Positions 1-8,292 of a DNA stretch of 64,000 nt are shown here, one piece after another. The stretch comes from Streptomyces sp. TS71-3 (GTDB taxonomy: Bacteria > Actinomycetota > Actinomycetes > Streptomycetales > Streptomycetaceae): NCBI RefSeq assembly GCF_018327685.1, contig NZ_BNEL01000001.1, forward strand, positions 4,402,001 to 4,466,000. The letters are read 5' to 3'. The translations under genes and the position numbers were made by a program. Below the pieces are notes generated by a model, which was not told the origin of the DNA, ran no database searches, and saw nothing but the letters and a program-made list of their open reading frames with translations. Every line of letters starts with the position of its first letter. Position 1 is the stretch's first letter.

Positions 1-968
1 ACCCGGGGGCCGGGCCGCGCCCACACCGCGAGGGCGCGGCGCAGCAGGTCACGGTCGCCCGTGAGGCCGCCGCGCGCGGGCCACACCGAGTAGTCCCTGC
101 GGGTGGCCGACTGCCAGGCCTCCGGCGGGACCTTGACGACCAGGTCCGGGTCCAGGGCGGCCTGGGCAGCCGGGTTGCGCGCGTACGGGGGCGCCGCGGC
201 ACCGTCCGGTTCCCAGCCGCCGCCCGGGGGCAGCAGCAGGGCACCGCAGACCAGCGCGGCGACGGCCGCCACCAGGGCCGCCTTGAGGTGCTGCCGGCGG
301 CGCGGCAGGTCCGTGGGCCGGGCCCGGAGCGTGCAGGGATCGTAGGCGGGGGAGTGCAGCAGTTCCACCGTCGATTCGCCGGGACCGTCGGGCCCCGCCG
401 CCTCAAGAGCCCCGTCCACGTCCCGGACCCCCGCGGCCTGGAGCACCTCGCGGGTCTCGTCCTCGGTGAGACACTCCAGACCGCGCAGCACGAAGGCGGC
501 GCGCGCCGGGGGCGGCAGCACGGACAGCCGCTCGTCGAGCTCGGCCTCGGCGCCCCCTCGCGGTGCCAGCCGCAGTCCCCAGACCTGCGGCAGCACCGGG
601 GGCAGGGCCGGACCTCCCGGCACCCCCCGGTGGGGCCCGGTACGCAGAGCGGCCCGCACCAGCCGGACGCGGACCTCCGCGTACCCGGCCCCCGCGGGAG
701 GGAGGACATCGGCCCCGGCCTCCGTGGCGGGCGTCCCCTCGGGCGCCACGGCCGGATGCGGCACCAGGGGCGGCGGGGCACCGTCCAGTGCCGAGGTCCG
801 AGGCAGGACACGCTGCACGAGGGCGTGGGCCGCCCGCGTCCTGCGCCCGTCCGGCAACGCCGGCGAGAGCAGGAGGTAGGCAAGACGGGTCAGCCGGGGA
901 TAGTGCTCCAGGAGCGCGGCCTCGGCCTGCTCCGCATCAAGATCGGCCGCGGCCTCCGGTACGTGCAC
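1..968 (-). CDS. Sigma-factor-like membrane protein, 3' end beyond window
   Basis: This partial gene runs off the left edge, with at least 322 codons visible. Residues about 145-190 (ARAAFVLRGLECLTEDETRE) resemble sigma-70 region 4, the helix-turn-helix end of ECF sigma factors. One hydrophobic segment follows at about 229-247, preceded by the basic stretch PRRRQHLK, and the tail is Pro/Ala-rich and presumably outside the membrane. Streptomyces genomes carry such sigma-like membrane proteins of unknown role, so direct sigma activity is not implied. The start is uncertain: GTG at 968 is the only canonical in-frame start after the preceding stop, and it lacks a convincing ribosome binding site. 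A G-rich stretch lies about 18 bases upstream. The reading frame was worked out from the sequence by hand. Confidence 0.6.
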   Translation of the reverse strand, partial: MHVPEAAADLDAEQAEAALLEHYPRLTRLAYLLLSPALPDGRRTRAAHALVQRVLPRTSALDGAPPPLVPHPAVAPEGTPATEAGADVLPPAGAGYAEVRVRLVRAALRTGPHRGVPGGPALPPVLPQVWGLRLAPRGGAEAELDERLSVLPPPARAAFVLRGLECLTEDETREVLQAAGVRDVDGALEAAGPDGPGESTVELLHSPAYDPCTLRARPTDLPRRRQHLKAALVAAVAALVCGALLLPPGGGWEPDGAAAPPYARNPAAQAALDPDLVVKVPPEAWQSATRRDYSVWPARGGLTGDRDLLRRALAVWARPGPR

Positions 969-1051
969 GCCCAGCAGAACGATCAGCCCCCCACGTTGGT
1001 CACCCCGCCGATGTAGGGGTCGCGCGGGATGGCCCCCTGGCTCCGGTGGAA

Positions 1052-1071
1052 AGGGGCGCGGGGAACTGCGC
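1052..1071 (-). repeat. Copy of the dispersed 20-bp element GCGCAGTTCCCCGCGCCCCT
   Basis: This is an exact minus-strand copy of the 20-bp element that recurs through the window. Together with the copy at 1173-1192, each preceded by GGTGGAA, it fills the 286-bp gap between the first gene and the response regulator. The core is an imperfect palindrome (GCGC...GCGC) and could fold weakly. Its function is unknown. Confidence 0.85.
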
Positions 1072-1172
1072 GCCAAGCCACGACGAGCGGGTCAGATCGC
1101 CACGGCCCCAGGGCGGCACCCTCTGCCGCCCCGCGTGAGGGGCGAGCTTCACGGTCCCTCGCCCAGGTGGAA

Positions 1173-1192
1173 AGGGGCGCGGGGAACTGCGC
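1173..1192 (-). repeat. Copy of the dispersed 20-bp element
   Basis: This exact minus-strand copy lies 121 bp from the copy at 1052, with the same GGTGGAA flank. The shared flank suggests local duplication of a longer unit. Confidence 0.85.
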
Positions 1193-1254
1193 AAAAGGGC
1201 CCACCACGCCTCCGTGGCTCCAAACGCAAGGGGCCACCACCCCCGCGGTCCCCC

Positions 1255-1902
1255 TCAACGGCCCTCAAGATACGTGAGAACCGCCAAAACCCGCCGATTG
1301 TCATCGTCCGACACCTCAAGCCCCAGCTTGCTGAAGATATTGGACGTGTGCTTGGCGACCGCCCGCTCCGTGACCACCAACTGCGCGGCGATCGCGGAGT
1401 TGGAACGCCCCTGCGCCATCAGCTCCATCACCTCCACCTCCCGCGGCGTCAACTCGGCCAGCGGCCGCTTCACGGAGCGGCGCGCCAGCAGCTGCTGGAT
1501 CACCTGCGGGTCCATCGCCGTGCCCCCGGCGGCCACCCGGCGGACCGAGTCGACGAACTGCTCGGCGTCGAGGACCCGGTCCTTCAGCAGGTACCCGATG
1601 CCCCCGTCGCCGTCCGCGAGCAACTCGCGCGCGTAGAGCTGCTCCACGTGCTGGGACAGGATCAGCACCGGCATGCCGGGCCGCTCCCGGCGTGCGGCGA
1701 GCGCGCACTGCAGGCCCTCGTCGGTGTGCGAGGGCGGCAGCCGGACGTCGACGATCGCCACGTCCGGCCGCAGCTCGGCGAGGGCGCGGGTGAGTTCGGG
1801 CCCGCTCTCCACGGCCGCGGCTATCTCGAAGTCGTACGCCTCCAGCATCCGCACCAGGCCGTCGCGGAGCAGAAAGAGGTCTTCGGCTAGGACAACGCGC
1901 AA
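1255..1902 (-). CDS. NarL/FixJ-family response regulator
   Basis: The 215-aa protein has an N-terminal receiver with the acidic pair ED at residues 7-8 and the likely phospho-acceptor D52 in IVDVRLPP. The C-terminal LuxR-type helix-turn-helix spans about 150-195 (LTPREVEVMELMAQGRSN). It would receive phosphate from the kinase encoded just upstream. The chosen start is TTG at 1902, five bases after GGAG; it overlaps the end of the kinase gene by 16 bases, which suggests translational coupling. No ATG or GTG lies in frame nearby. The targets are not evident from the sequence. Confidence 0.9.
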   Translation of the reverse strand: MRVVLAEDLFLLRDGLVRMLEAYDFEIAAAVESGPELTRALAELRPDVAIVDVRLPPSHTDEGLQCALAARRERPGMPVLILSQHVEQLYARELLADGDGGIGYLLKDRVLDAEQFVDSVRRVAAGGTAMDPQVIQQLLARRSVKRPLAELTPREVEVMELMAQGRSNSAIAAQLVVTERAVAKHTSNIFSKLGLEVSDDDNRRVLAVLTYLEGR

Positions 1903-3296
1903 GGGATCTCCATGGTCACCATGGTGGGACCGCCCGCGGGAGAGCTGACGGCCAGGATGCCGTCGAATGTACCGAGCCGCCGTTCGACCCCGCTCAGGCC
2001 CGAGCCGGCGCCGATCACCGCGCCGCCCACGCCGTCGTCGGTGACCGAGATCCGCAGCGCGCCGCCGGCGTGGTGGATGTCCACCCGGATGCGTTCGGCC
2101 CGGGCGTGCTTGACCGCGTTGGTCAGCACCTCGCTGACGGCGAAGTACGCCGCCGCCTCCAGCGGTTCGGACGGCCGCGCCGGCAACGCCTCCAACTGGA
2201 TGTCCACGTCGACCGGGACCGGCAGCCGCAGCGCCAGCGCCCGCACCGCGTCGCCGAGCCCGCGTTCGGCGAGCACCGGCGGATGGATGCCGCGCACCAG
2301 GTCGCGCAGCTCCGTCAGCGCCTCCGCGGACGACTTGCGGGCCTGCCACAGCAGCGCCCTGGCCCTGGCCGGGTCCTTCTCGATGAGCGCCTCCACGGTG
2401 CCCAGGTCCATGCCCATGGCGACCAGGCGGGCCTGGGCGCCGTCGTGCAGGTCGCGTTCGATGCGGCGGAGTTCGGCGGCGGCGGTGTCCACGGCGTCGT
2501 GGCGGGTGGCGGTGAGCCGGTCGATGCGCCGGCTGAGCTCGGCCTCGCGATCACGGTCGAGCAGCAGCCGGCCCAGCCGGAAGTGCCCCTCGACCAGCAG
2601 CGGGCTTGCGAACGGCGACAGCGCCAGGAAGCAGCACCCCAGCAGGCCGGCGAGCGCGGCCGTGCCCCAGCCGGTGATGGGGATGAACGCGAACCACCAG
2701 CCGTCCGCGGCGCGCACGACCGGTATCCAGAGCCCGAGCGCCAGCAGGATCCCGAAGAGGCCCTGCTCCACCAGCGCCATCGCCAGGAGCGCGAGGAGTG
2801 CCCCGCCCGTCATGTCGGTGACCAGCCAGGCCAGGTCCCGCCAGGTCGCCGGGTCCGCCAGCATCCGCAGGCCGCGCCCCGCGTACCCGCCGCGAATCCG
2901 GTCGGGCAGCGGCCGGTACGGCACGGGGATCCGCACCCCGGACCACTGGACGGCGAGCAGCCGCCGCTGGTTGGCGTGCAGCCGCACCAGCCCCAGCACC
3001 GCCGGCGTGGTGAGCAGGCCGATGCCCGCCACGGGGATCAGCACGATCGACACCACGGAGAGCACGAGCAGCGCGAGCGACCCGGCGAGCGAGCACACCG
3101 CCAGGACGAGGCCGCGCAGGGCGGCGACCACGGCGGGCCTGGCGCGCGCGGCCAGTTCCGCGCCGCGGCTCCCTCCCCGGGCTCCGTCGCGTGAACGCCA
3201 GGGGGCCGTGAGGCGGCCCACCACGGAGGTGCCGGGGGTGTCCGGTCCGGTTCCGGGGGAGCCGGGGTCCGTGCCCGTCCTGTCCTGCGTGTCCAT
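1887..3296 (-). CDS. Two-component sensor histidine kinase (HisKA_3 type)
   Basis: This 469-aa membrane kinase pairs with the overlapping response regulator. A Pro/Gly-rich cytoplasmic N-terminus is followed by hydrophobic segments at about 55-103, 163-192 and 208-234. The dimerisation motif ERDLHDGAQARL carries the likely phospho-histidine H284, the N-box is VLTNAVKHA (N393), and the G-box DDGVGG lies near 420. This is the DesK/NarX-like class of kinases with a short extracytoplasmic part, so the signal may be sensed in the membrane. Nothing in the flanking genes identifies the stimulus. Confidence 0.9.
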   Translation of the reverse strand: MDTQDRTGTDPGSPGTGPDTPGTSVVGRLTAPWRSRDGARGGSRGAELAARARPAVVAALRGLVLAVCSLAGSLALLVLSVVSIVLIPVAGIGLLTTPAVLGLVRLHANQRRLLAVQWSGVRIPVPYRPLPDRIRGGYAGRGLRMLADPATWRDLAWLVTDMTGGALLALLAMALVEQGLFGILLALGLWIPVVRAADGWWFAFIPITGWGTAALAGLLGCCFLALSPFASPLLVEGHFRLGRLLLDRDREAELSRRIDRLTATRHDAVDTAAAELRRIERDLHDGAQARLVAMGMDLGTVEALIEKDPARARALLWQARKSSAEALTELRDLVRGIHPPVLAERGLGDAVRALALRLPVPVDVDIQLEALPARPSEPLEAAAYFAVSEVLTNAVKHARAERIRVDIHHAGGALRISVTDDGVGGAVIGAGSGLSGVERRLGTFDGILAVSSPAGGPTMVTMEIPCALS

Positions 3297-3395
3297 GGCG
3301 CCAGTCTCGCCGAGGCGACGGCCGGGGTCACGGGGTTTCGGTCCCCGGCCGGGGTGTACCTGGCACCACCCCCGCGGCGGCGCCCCGGCGTGGGC

Positions 3396-4010
3396 TCAGC
3401 GCGCCACAGGCGGCACGTACTTGTACCCGACCCGCCGCACGGTCTGGATCACGCGGCGGTGTTCGGTGCCCAGCTTGCGGCGGATCCGGGCGACGTGGAC
3501 GTCGACCGTGCGGCCGTCGCCCACGTGCCCGTAGCCCCAGACCGTGGTGACGAGCTGGTCGCGGGTGTGCACCCGGTGCGGGTGGGCCACCAGGTGCGCC
3601 AGCAGCTCGAACTCCAGGTAGGTCAGGTCCAGGGGCCTGCCGTCGACCTCGGCGGTACGGCGCCCGGTGTCGATGCGGACCAGCGCGTCACCGGTGGTGT
3701 CGGCGGCGGCCGCCGCGGTCGCCCCGGGTGCGGTGGCGGCCAGGCCCGGCAGTACCGGGTGCTGGTCGGCGGGGACGAGCACCAGGTAGCCGACCATCGG
3801 CGGCCGCCCGGGGAGGCTGGGCAGCGCCTGCGGGGGCGCGGGCAGCCAGGTGGCGCCGGGCGGCAGGAACTCGGTGACGTCCACCACCTCGTCTCTGTCC
3901 ACCGCGCGCAACCGGTGTCGCGCGGAGCCCTGGTGGGGGCCGGCGGGCGACGACGGGGCAGACGGCGAGGGGTTCGAGGAAGGGGAGGGGAAGGTGCGGG
4001 GGTGTGCCAT
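3396..4010 (-). CDS. Winged-helix regulator, OmpR/PhoB DNA-binding type, no receiver
   Basis: The 204-aa protein ends in a complete OmpR-type winged helix at about 105-204 (LTYLEFELLAHLV, VDVHVARIRRKLG and the terminal wing RRVGYKYVPP). The first 100 residues are Pro/Ser-rich and lack the aspartate pocket of a receiver domain, so phosphorelay control is unlikely. Streptomyces genomes contain several such orphan winged-helix proteins. The start is ATG at 4010, with only a weak ribosome binding site. The region upstream holds a possible 39-codon ORF at 4089-4208. Confidence 0.8.
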   Translation of the reverse strand: MAHPRTFPSPSSNPSPSAPSSPAGPHQGSARHRLRAVDRDEVVDVTEFLPPGATWLPAPPQALPSLPGRPPMVGYLVLVPADQHPVLPGLAATAPGATAAAAADTTGDALVRIDTGRRTAEVDGRPLDLTYLEFELLAHLVAHPHRVHTRDQLVTTVWGYGHVGDGRTVDVHVARIRRKLGTEHRRVIQTVRRVGYKYVPPVAR

Positions 4011-4088
4011 GGGAGGTCAGCTCTTTCGCGCGGGAGTCGTCGAAGGACATACGTCGTGCGCGCTGGCCGAGGCCGGAGGTGAACGGCT

Positions 4089-4208
4089 TTAGAGGGCCCG
4101 CGCATGCCTTGCGCGGCAACACACCCGGTCGAAGTCGTGGTCCTGACGGGACGGCCAGAAGGGCTCTAGGTCGTAGCGACCCGTCGCGGTGCTCTGGAAC
4201 CCTGTCAT
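4089..4208 (-). CDS. Possible 39-aa ORF upstream of the winged-helix gene
   Basis: A minus-strand ORF begins ATG ACA GGG TTC CAG and ends in TAA. It encodes 39 residues rich in aromatic and charged amino acids (TGRYDLEPFWPSRQDHDFDR, then VCC and a basic end). The composition looks like protein rather than GC-rich shadow translation. It lies 78 bp upstream of the regulator gene on the same strand, so it could be a leader peptide or a small protein. No strong ribosome binding site precedes the ATG, which lowers confidence. Confidence 0.4.
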   Translation of the reverse strand: MTGFQSTATGRYDLEPFWPSRQDHDFDRVCCRARHARAL

Positions 4209-4628
4209 GCGCCCATTGAAGCAGAATCCCCCCCGCCGGCATCAGAGTGCCCGCGGACGGTCTCACGCCTCGATACGGCGTCTGCGCGACGGCGAGACGG
4301 CGGTGAGACGAGGGAGAGCACGAGGGGGGGAGACGACGTAGGGCAGGGCGGGGAGCGAAGTGGGGTACGGCAGGGAGAGCACGGACGGGAGAGCATGCCT
4401 CGGAGACCGCCGGGGAGGCGTGCGCGGGGGGCGATCCCGCGCCCCTCGCACCCCGGTGCGCACCGGGGTGCGGAGAGCCGTCCGAACCACTCTGTTCGAA
4501 TCTGGGAAGTCTGTACAACTCCCCTTGTGGCCAGGGGATTTTGTCAGTGGGGAGCAGTAGAATCGGGGGTAGTGTTCGAGGGGTTCCTTCTCGGGGACGG
4601 GGCCCCTGACCGCGACAGGAGGATGCCT
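4209..4628. other. Divergent intergenic region
   Basis: This is the 420-bp region between the 39-aa ORF (minus) and the small conserved gene at 4629 (plus). The part from about 4485 to 4565 is clearly less GC-rich than the rest and includes TAGAAT at 4557, a possible -10 element for the plus-strand gene. No well-spaced -35 element was seen. No gene is supported here. Confidence 0.4.
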
Positions 4629-4913
4629 GTGCCCGCTGCCGCACTCACGTCCGAGAGCATGCTGTTCGACCTGCCCTACGCACCGCTGACGAAGAAGCCG
4701 CTGCCCGCGGGACGCCCCCGCGAGTGGTACATCACACACAACCGCCGCCTGAAGGCCATGCGCCTGGCCATTGCGCTGCTCGACTCCGGCGTCTGGATGC
4801 CCCAGCAGGCACACGACAACCGCATCCGCAGCACCGCCGCCATGATCGGCGTGCATCCGCCGTCGGACACCACCTGCCACATGGTGCGCGCGCTGATGCG
4901 CTACAGCCGCTGA
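4629..4913 (+). CDS. Small conserved hypothetical protein
   Basis: This roughly 94-aa soluble protein has a mixed composition (motifs PREWYITHNRRLKAMRLA and HPPSDTTCHMVRALMRYSR) and no membrane segment. The start is a choice between ATG at 4623 and GTG at 4629. AGGAGG directly abuts the ATG but sits six bases before the GTG, so the GTG is preferred. A strong hairpin follows at 4945-4989, indicating a monocistronic unit. I recognise it only as a Streptomyces-type small protein and have no function for it. Confidence 0.75.
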   Translation: MPAAALTSESMLFDLPYAPLTKKPLPAGRPREWYITHNRRLKAMRLAIALLDSGVWMPQQAHDNRIRSTAAMIGVHPPSDTTCHMVRALMRYSR

Positions 4914-4944
4914 CACCCCGCCCGGCCGAGGCCGGGCACCGCCG

Positions 4945-4989
4945 AAGAGGCCGGGTGCCGCCCCCACCGGGGACGGCACCCGGCCTCTT
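4945..4989 (+). terminator. Strong hairpin terminator
   Basis: A 16-bp near-perfect stem (AAGAGGCCGGGTGCCG and its complement) encloses a loop of about 13 nt downstream of the gene ending at 4913. There is no clear U-tract, as is usual in Streptomyces. Confidence 0.8.
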
Positions 4990-5157
4990 GCCGTATGCCC
5001 TGCTCCGCAGGGGTGCGGCACCACAAGTTCACCGGTACGCTCCCGGCCCGACGCCCCGGCATCACCGATCCGCCGCAGGTGGACGGGTAAGTGTGCGGGC
5101 GCACCCCGCGCGGCGCCTCCAACAGGGCGCCGCGGCCCCCACTTCCAGGAGATCCGG

Positions 5158-6267
5158 ATGACCGGTACGGCCCGCACGACCGATCGCACCCGCACCGCGC
5201 CCCCGACCCCGGCCGTCCGGACCCGCCGGGTCCCGCGCGCCCTGCGCCTGGCGGGACCGCTGGCCGCGGGCACGCTGATGCTGGCCGGCCTGCTCACCCC
5301 GGCCGCCGCGGCGAGCGCCCCGGCGGCCTGTGCCGGCGGCAGCGGCAGCGGCGCGCGGCTCTGCGCGGCGGCCGGCGACCTCGTCGACGTCACCCTCGGC
5401 GAGCTCCACCCGACGCAGTCGACCCTGGGCTTCGACCAGATCTACTACAAGCTCGACCGGTACGGCAGCGACAAGGACGAGCAGAACGGCGACGTCAACA
5501 AGCGCTTCGACGACTTCTGCGAGACGAACGGCCAGGACGAGGCGGACAAGGTGCCGTCCGGAGCGCGGCTCTCCGACCCGTCGAGCTTCACCTGCAAGGT
5601 GCCGGTCGGCGAGGAGACCGACGACACCCGCGCCGGGATGAAGACGGTCGTCATCGGCCCCGGCGGCGCCCTGTACCTCACCGACGGCCACCACTCCCTG
5701 ACGTCGTTCCTCGAAACCCCCGACGGCGGCCCGGACATGCACATCCGGCTGAAGGTGGCGGCGAACCTCAGCGACCTCTCGCAGGACGAGTTCTGGGCCA
5801 CCATGGAGGACCGCGACTGGGTCTGGCTGCACGACGAGAACGGCGACCCGATCACCCCGGCGCAGCTCCCGCAGCACCTGGGCCTGGCCTCCTTCCACGA
5901 CGACCGGTACCGCAGCCTCGTCTACTTCACCCGCGACATCGGCTACACCGCGCCCGACGACGCCGCGGAGTTCCTGGAGTTCCTGTGGGGCAGCTGGCTG
6001 CGCGGCAAGGTGGACCTCGACGACTACGACCTCACCGACCGCGACTCCTACCTGGACGCCGTGAAGGACGCCTCCGAGGCGATGACGGACGCCGACAAGG
6101 ACACCGTCATCGCCGACGGCCGCACCGCCGGGGAACTCGGCCGGCTCGACGAGTGGAACGACGGCAAGGACGCGGACAAGGGCGAGTTCGACGACCTCGG
6201 CAAGCCGCTCTCGAACGACGAGCCCGGCAAGCTGGCGTACGCCCTGGACTACCGCGGCCGCCTCTGA
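5158..6267 (+). CDS. Secreted ParB-like nuclease-domain protein
   Basis: The 369-aa protein has a Tat/Sec-like signal region: basic residues at about 22-31, then a hydrophobic stretch LAGPLAAGTLMLAGLL ending in AAAASA. The mature part has LGELHPTQSTLGFDQIYYKL and the motif LYLTDGHHSLTSF, characteristic of the putative ParB-like nuclease family of exported proteins (ParBc_2, as recalled). Export separates it from chromosome partitioning, and activity on an extracellular substrate is inferred only. The start ATG at 5158 follows AGGAG with good spacing. The C-terminus is Asp/Lys-rich, and a hairpin terminator follows. Confidence 0.8.
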   Translation: MTGTARTTDRTRTAPPTPAVRTRRVPRALRLAGPLAAGTLMLAGLLTPAAAASAPAACAGGSGSGARLCAAAGDLVDVTLGELHPTQSTLGFDQIYYKLDRYGSDKDEQNGDVNKRFDDFCETNGQDEADKVPSGARLSDPSSFTCKVPVGEETDDTRAGMKTVVIGPGGALYLTDGHHSLTSFLETPDGGPDMHIRLKVAANLSDLSQDEFWATMEDRDWVWLHDENGDPITPAQLPQHLGLASFHDDRYRSLVYFTRDIGYTAPDDAAEFLEFLWGSWLRGKVDLDDYDLTDRDSYLDAVKDASEAMTDADKDTVIADGRTAGELGRLDEWNDGKDADKGEFDDLGKPLSNDEPGKLAYALDYRGRL

Positions 6268-6277
6268 CCGCCGCGGG

Positions 6278-6314
6278 AGGCGCCGGATCCGGGCAACCGG
6301 GTCCGGGGCGCCTT
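6278..6314 (+). terminator. Hairpin terminator
   Basis: An AGGCGCC...GGCGCCT stem extended by a GGATCCGG/CCGGGTCC arm starts 11 bp after the ParB-like gene. Confidence 0.7.
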
Positions 6315-6823
6315 CTCGCCTCTTCGTGTTCAATGGGCGCGTGCTGTCGCCAGTCCTCATGCGACTCCCGGTGGTGCGCAATCTCCGGCCCACGCTGACG
6401 GCCCTCGCCCGGTTCGCCTGAAGCCCAACCCGTTCGCCTGACGGTGGCTTCGCGTGACGACCGCCCCCTGACGAGCGATTCCCTGACGACCGTTCACCTG
6501 ACGGCGGCTCACCCGGGCCCAGCCGCCGCCCAACCCCGCCGTGTTAGGTCTCCAGGATCGCGGCGTGAAAGTAACGCCGAGCGTGTGACTATCGGTTGGT
6601 CGCACCGCCCCGTCCGCCTGGACCGTCCGACGGACGCGCATGTCGCGGGCGCTGTTCTCTCCTAACGTATTGCACGTTAAAAACTCGCCCCCTATGGTTC
6701 ATCTCCATCAAGGCTGCCTGCGGTACATCTCGCAGGCGGGTACCAGCCAGCTCCCAGCGACCGTCCCTCGCCCCCCCCACCGGCGCGCCCGGGAAAAGAG
6801 CCGTACTCCGCCGAGGAGAAGCC
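6315..6823 (+). other. Intergenic region with operator-like palindrome
   Basis: This 509-bp stretch separates the ParB-like gene from the MFS gene. It contains short direct repeats around GTTCGCCTGA and CCTGACG (about 6410-6500), a local drop in GC at 6655-6700, and the palindrome listed at 6663-6679. A short frame at 6341-6421 (VLSPVLMRLPVVRN...) could be a gene remnant but is too short to call. Confidence 0.5.
6663..6679 (+). promoter_or_regulatory. Perfect 17-bp inverted repeat, candidate operator
   Basis: TAACGT-ATTGC-ACGTTA is a perfect dyad in an AT-rich island about 145 bp upstream of the polyol transporter. Its size and symmetry fit a dimeric LacI- or GntR-type repressor. Which regulator binds is unknown. 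Confidence 0.5.
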
Positions 6824-8239
6824 ATGAACGAGCCGGAGACCCCTGCCGCCGGCGGCGGCAGCCCCACCACGGCCGGCCCTGCCGCGGCCGGGCCCGCCGC
6901 GGCCGCCCCCAGCGCCGCCCCGCTGCGCGGAGTCGAGCGCATCGGCATTCCCCGGCCACTGCTGTGGGGCTTCGTCGCGGTCTTCATCTACATGGTCGGG
7001 GACGGCGTCGAGATCAGTTACCTCACCGACTACCTGCAACGCCCGGACGGCGGCGGCCTCGCCAGCGACCAGGCCACCTTCGCGACCGTGACCGCCTACG
7101 GCATCGCGGTGATGATCGCGTCCTGGTTCTCCGGCACGCTCTCGGCGATCTGGGGCCCGCGGCGTGTGATGTGGCTGGGCGCGGCGTGGTGGGTCGTCTT
7201 CGAGGCGGTGTTCCTCTTCGCCGCCGTGCCCAGCCACAGCCTGGGCGTGATCGCCACGGTCTACGGCATCCGCGGCTTCGCCTACCCGCTCTTCGCGTTC
7301 GCGTTCCTGGTGTGGGTCCAGACGGTCAGCCCGGAGCGGATGCGCGGCTCGGTGGCCGGATGGTTCTGGTTCGCGTTCACCGGCGGTCTGCCCACGCTGG
7401 GCGCCGGTATCGCCGCCCTCGCCATAGGCCCGTTCGGCATGAGCCTGTACGCCACGCTGGTTCTCTCGCTGTTCCTGGTCGCCATCGGAGGGGCCATCGG
7501 GTCCTTCGCGGTACGCGAACCGCAGGGGCTGAAGCCCATCGCCGAGCCCGGCATGGCCCGGCCGCGGAGCTACAAGCGGCTCGCCGAGGGCGTGGACATC
7601 CTCTGGCGGGACAAGCGCACCATGGCCGGCGGCCTCGTGCGCATCGTCAACACCGCCCCGGAGTTCGGCTTCTTCGCCATGCTGCCGTTCACCTTCGGCA
7701 CGGCCCACCACCACGACGGCTTCCTCAGCGCCGCGCAGATCTCCACGCTCACGGCGATCATGTACGGCGCGAACATCGCCGCGAACCTCGCCTTCGGCGT
7801 GTTCGGCGACCACTTCGGCTGGCGCCGCACCGTCACCGTCTTCGGCTGCATCGGCTGTGCCGTCGCCACCCCGCTGTGGTACTTCGCCTCGCTGGCGAGC
7901 GAGAACTTCGCCGTCACGGTCGTGCTGGGGTGCGTCTACTGCATCCTGCTCGCCGGGTTCGTACCGCTGTCGGCGCTGATGCCGTCCATGGTGCTCCACA
8001 AGGACAAGGGCGCCGCGCTCGCCGTCCTCAACTTCGGCGCGGGCGGCGCCGCCTTCGTGGGCCCGGCGCTGGTCACCGTCTTCCACCCGGTGATCGGGGG
8101 CGGCGGGGTGGCCATCGTCTTCAGCGTGCTGTACCTGATCGTCGCGGTGGTGTCGACCAGGCTGAAGGACGCCAGCGACCCCGGCGAGCGGCGCCGCGCC
8201 CCGGCACCGGGCGCGGCGGTCTCCGAGAGCCCCGCCTGA
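6824..8239 (+). CDS. MFS polyol permease, RbtT/DalT/CsbX family
   Basis: The 471-aa protein has twelve hydrophobic segments. After a Pro/Ala-rich tail of about 40 residues it follows the RbtT/DalT/CsbX pattern closely: IPRPLLWGFVAVFIYMVGDG, then IASWFSGTLSAIWGPRRVMW and YGIRGFAYPLF. Family members import ribitol, D-arabinitol or related polyols with protons. The start ATG at 6824 follows GAGGAGAAGCC. It converges on the SIS isomerase gene and shares a terminator with it. Its position suggests that the adjacent module handles a polyol or related sugar, but the substrate cannot be read from the sequence. Confidence 0.85.
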   Translation: MNEPETPAAGGGSPTTAGPAAAGPAAAAPSAAPLRGVERIGIPRPLLWGFVAVFIYMVGDGVEISYLTDYLQRPDGGGLASDQATFATVTAYGIAVMIASWFSGTLSAIWGPRRVMWLGAAWWVVFEAVFLFAAVPSHSLGVIATVYGIRGFAYPLFAFAFLVWVQTVSPERMRGSVAGWFWFAFTGGLPTLGAGIAALAIGPFGMSLYATLVLSLFLVAIGGAIGSFAVREPQGLKPIAEPGMARPRSYKRLAEGVDILWRDKRTMAGGLVRIVNTAPEFGFFAMLPFTFGTAHHHDGFLSAAQISTLTAIMYGANIAANLAFGVFGDHFGWRRTVTVFGCIGCAVATPLWYFASLASENFAVTVVLGCVYCILLAGFVPLSALMPSMVLHKDKGAALAVLNFGAGGAAFVGPALVTVFHPVIGGGGVAIVFSVLYLIVAVVSTRLKDASDPGERRRAPAPGAAVSESPA

Positions 8240-8252
8240 CGCGGTGGTCGCC

Positions 8253-8282
8253 GAGGGCCCCGTCCTCCCCGGCGGGGCCCTC
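8253..8282. terminator. Bidirectional hairpin between convergent genes
   Basis: A 10-bp GAGGGCCCCG/CGGGGCCCTC stem lies in the 53-bp gap between the convergent MFS and SIS genes. Confidence 0.7.
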
Positions 8283-8292
8283 CTCGGCACGG

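Noticed and set aside
6341..6421. 26-codon frame VLSPVLMRLPVVRN...
   Set aside because: Too short, with no ribosome binding site and no recognisable relative; possibly a remnant but not supportable.
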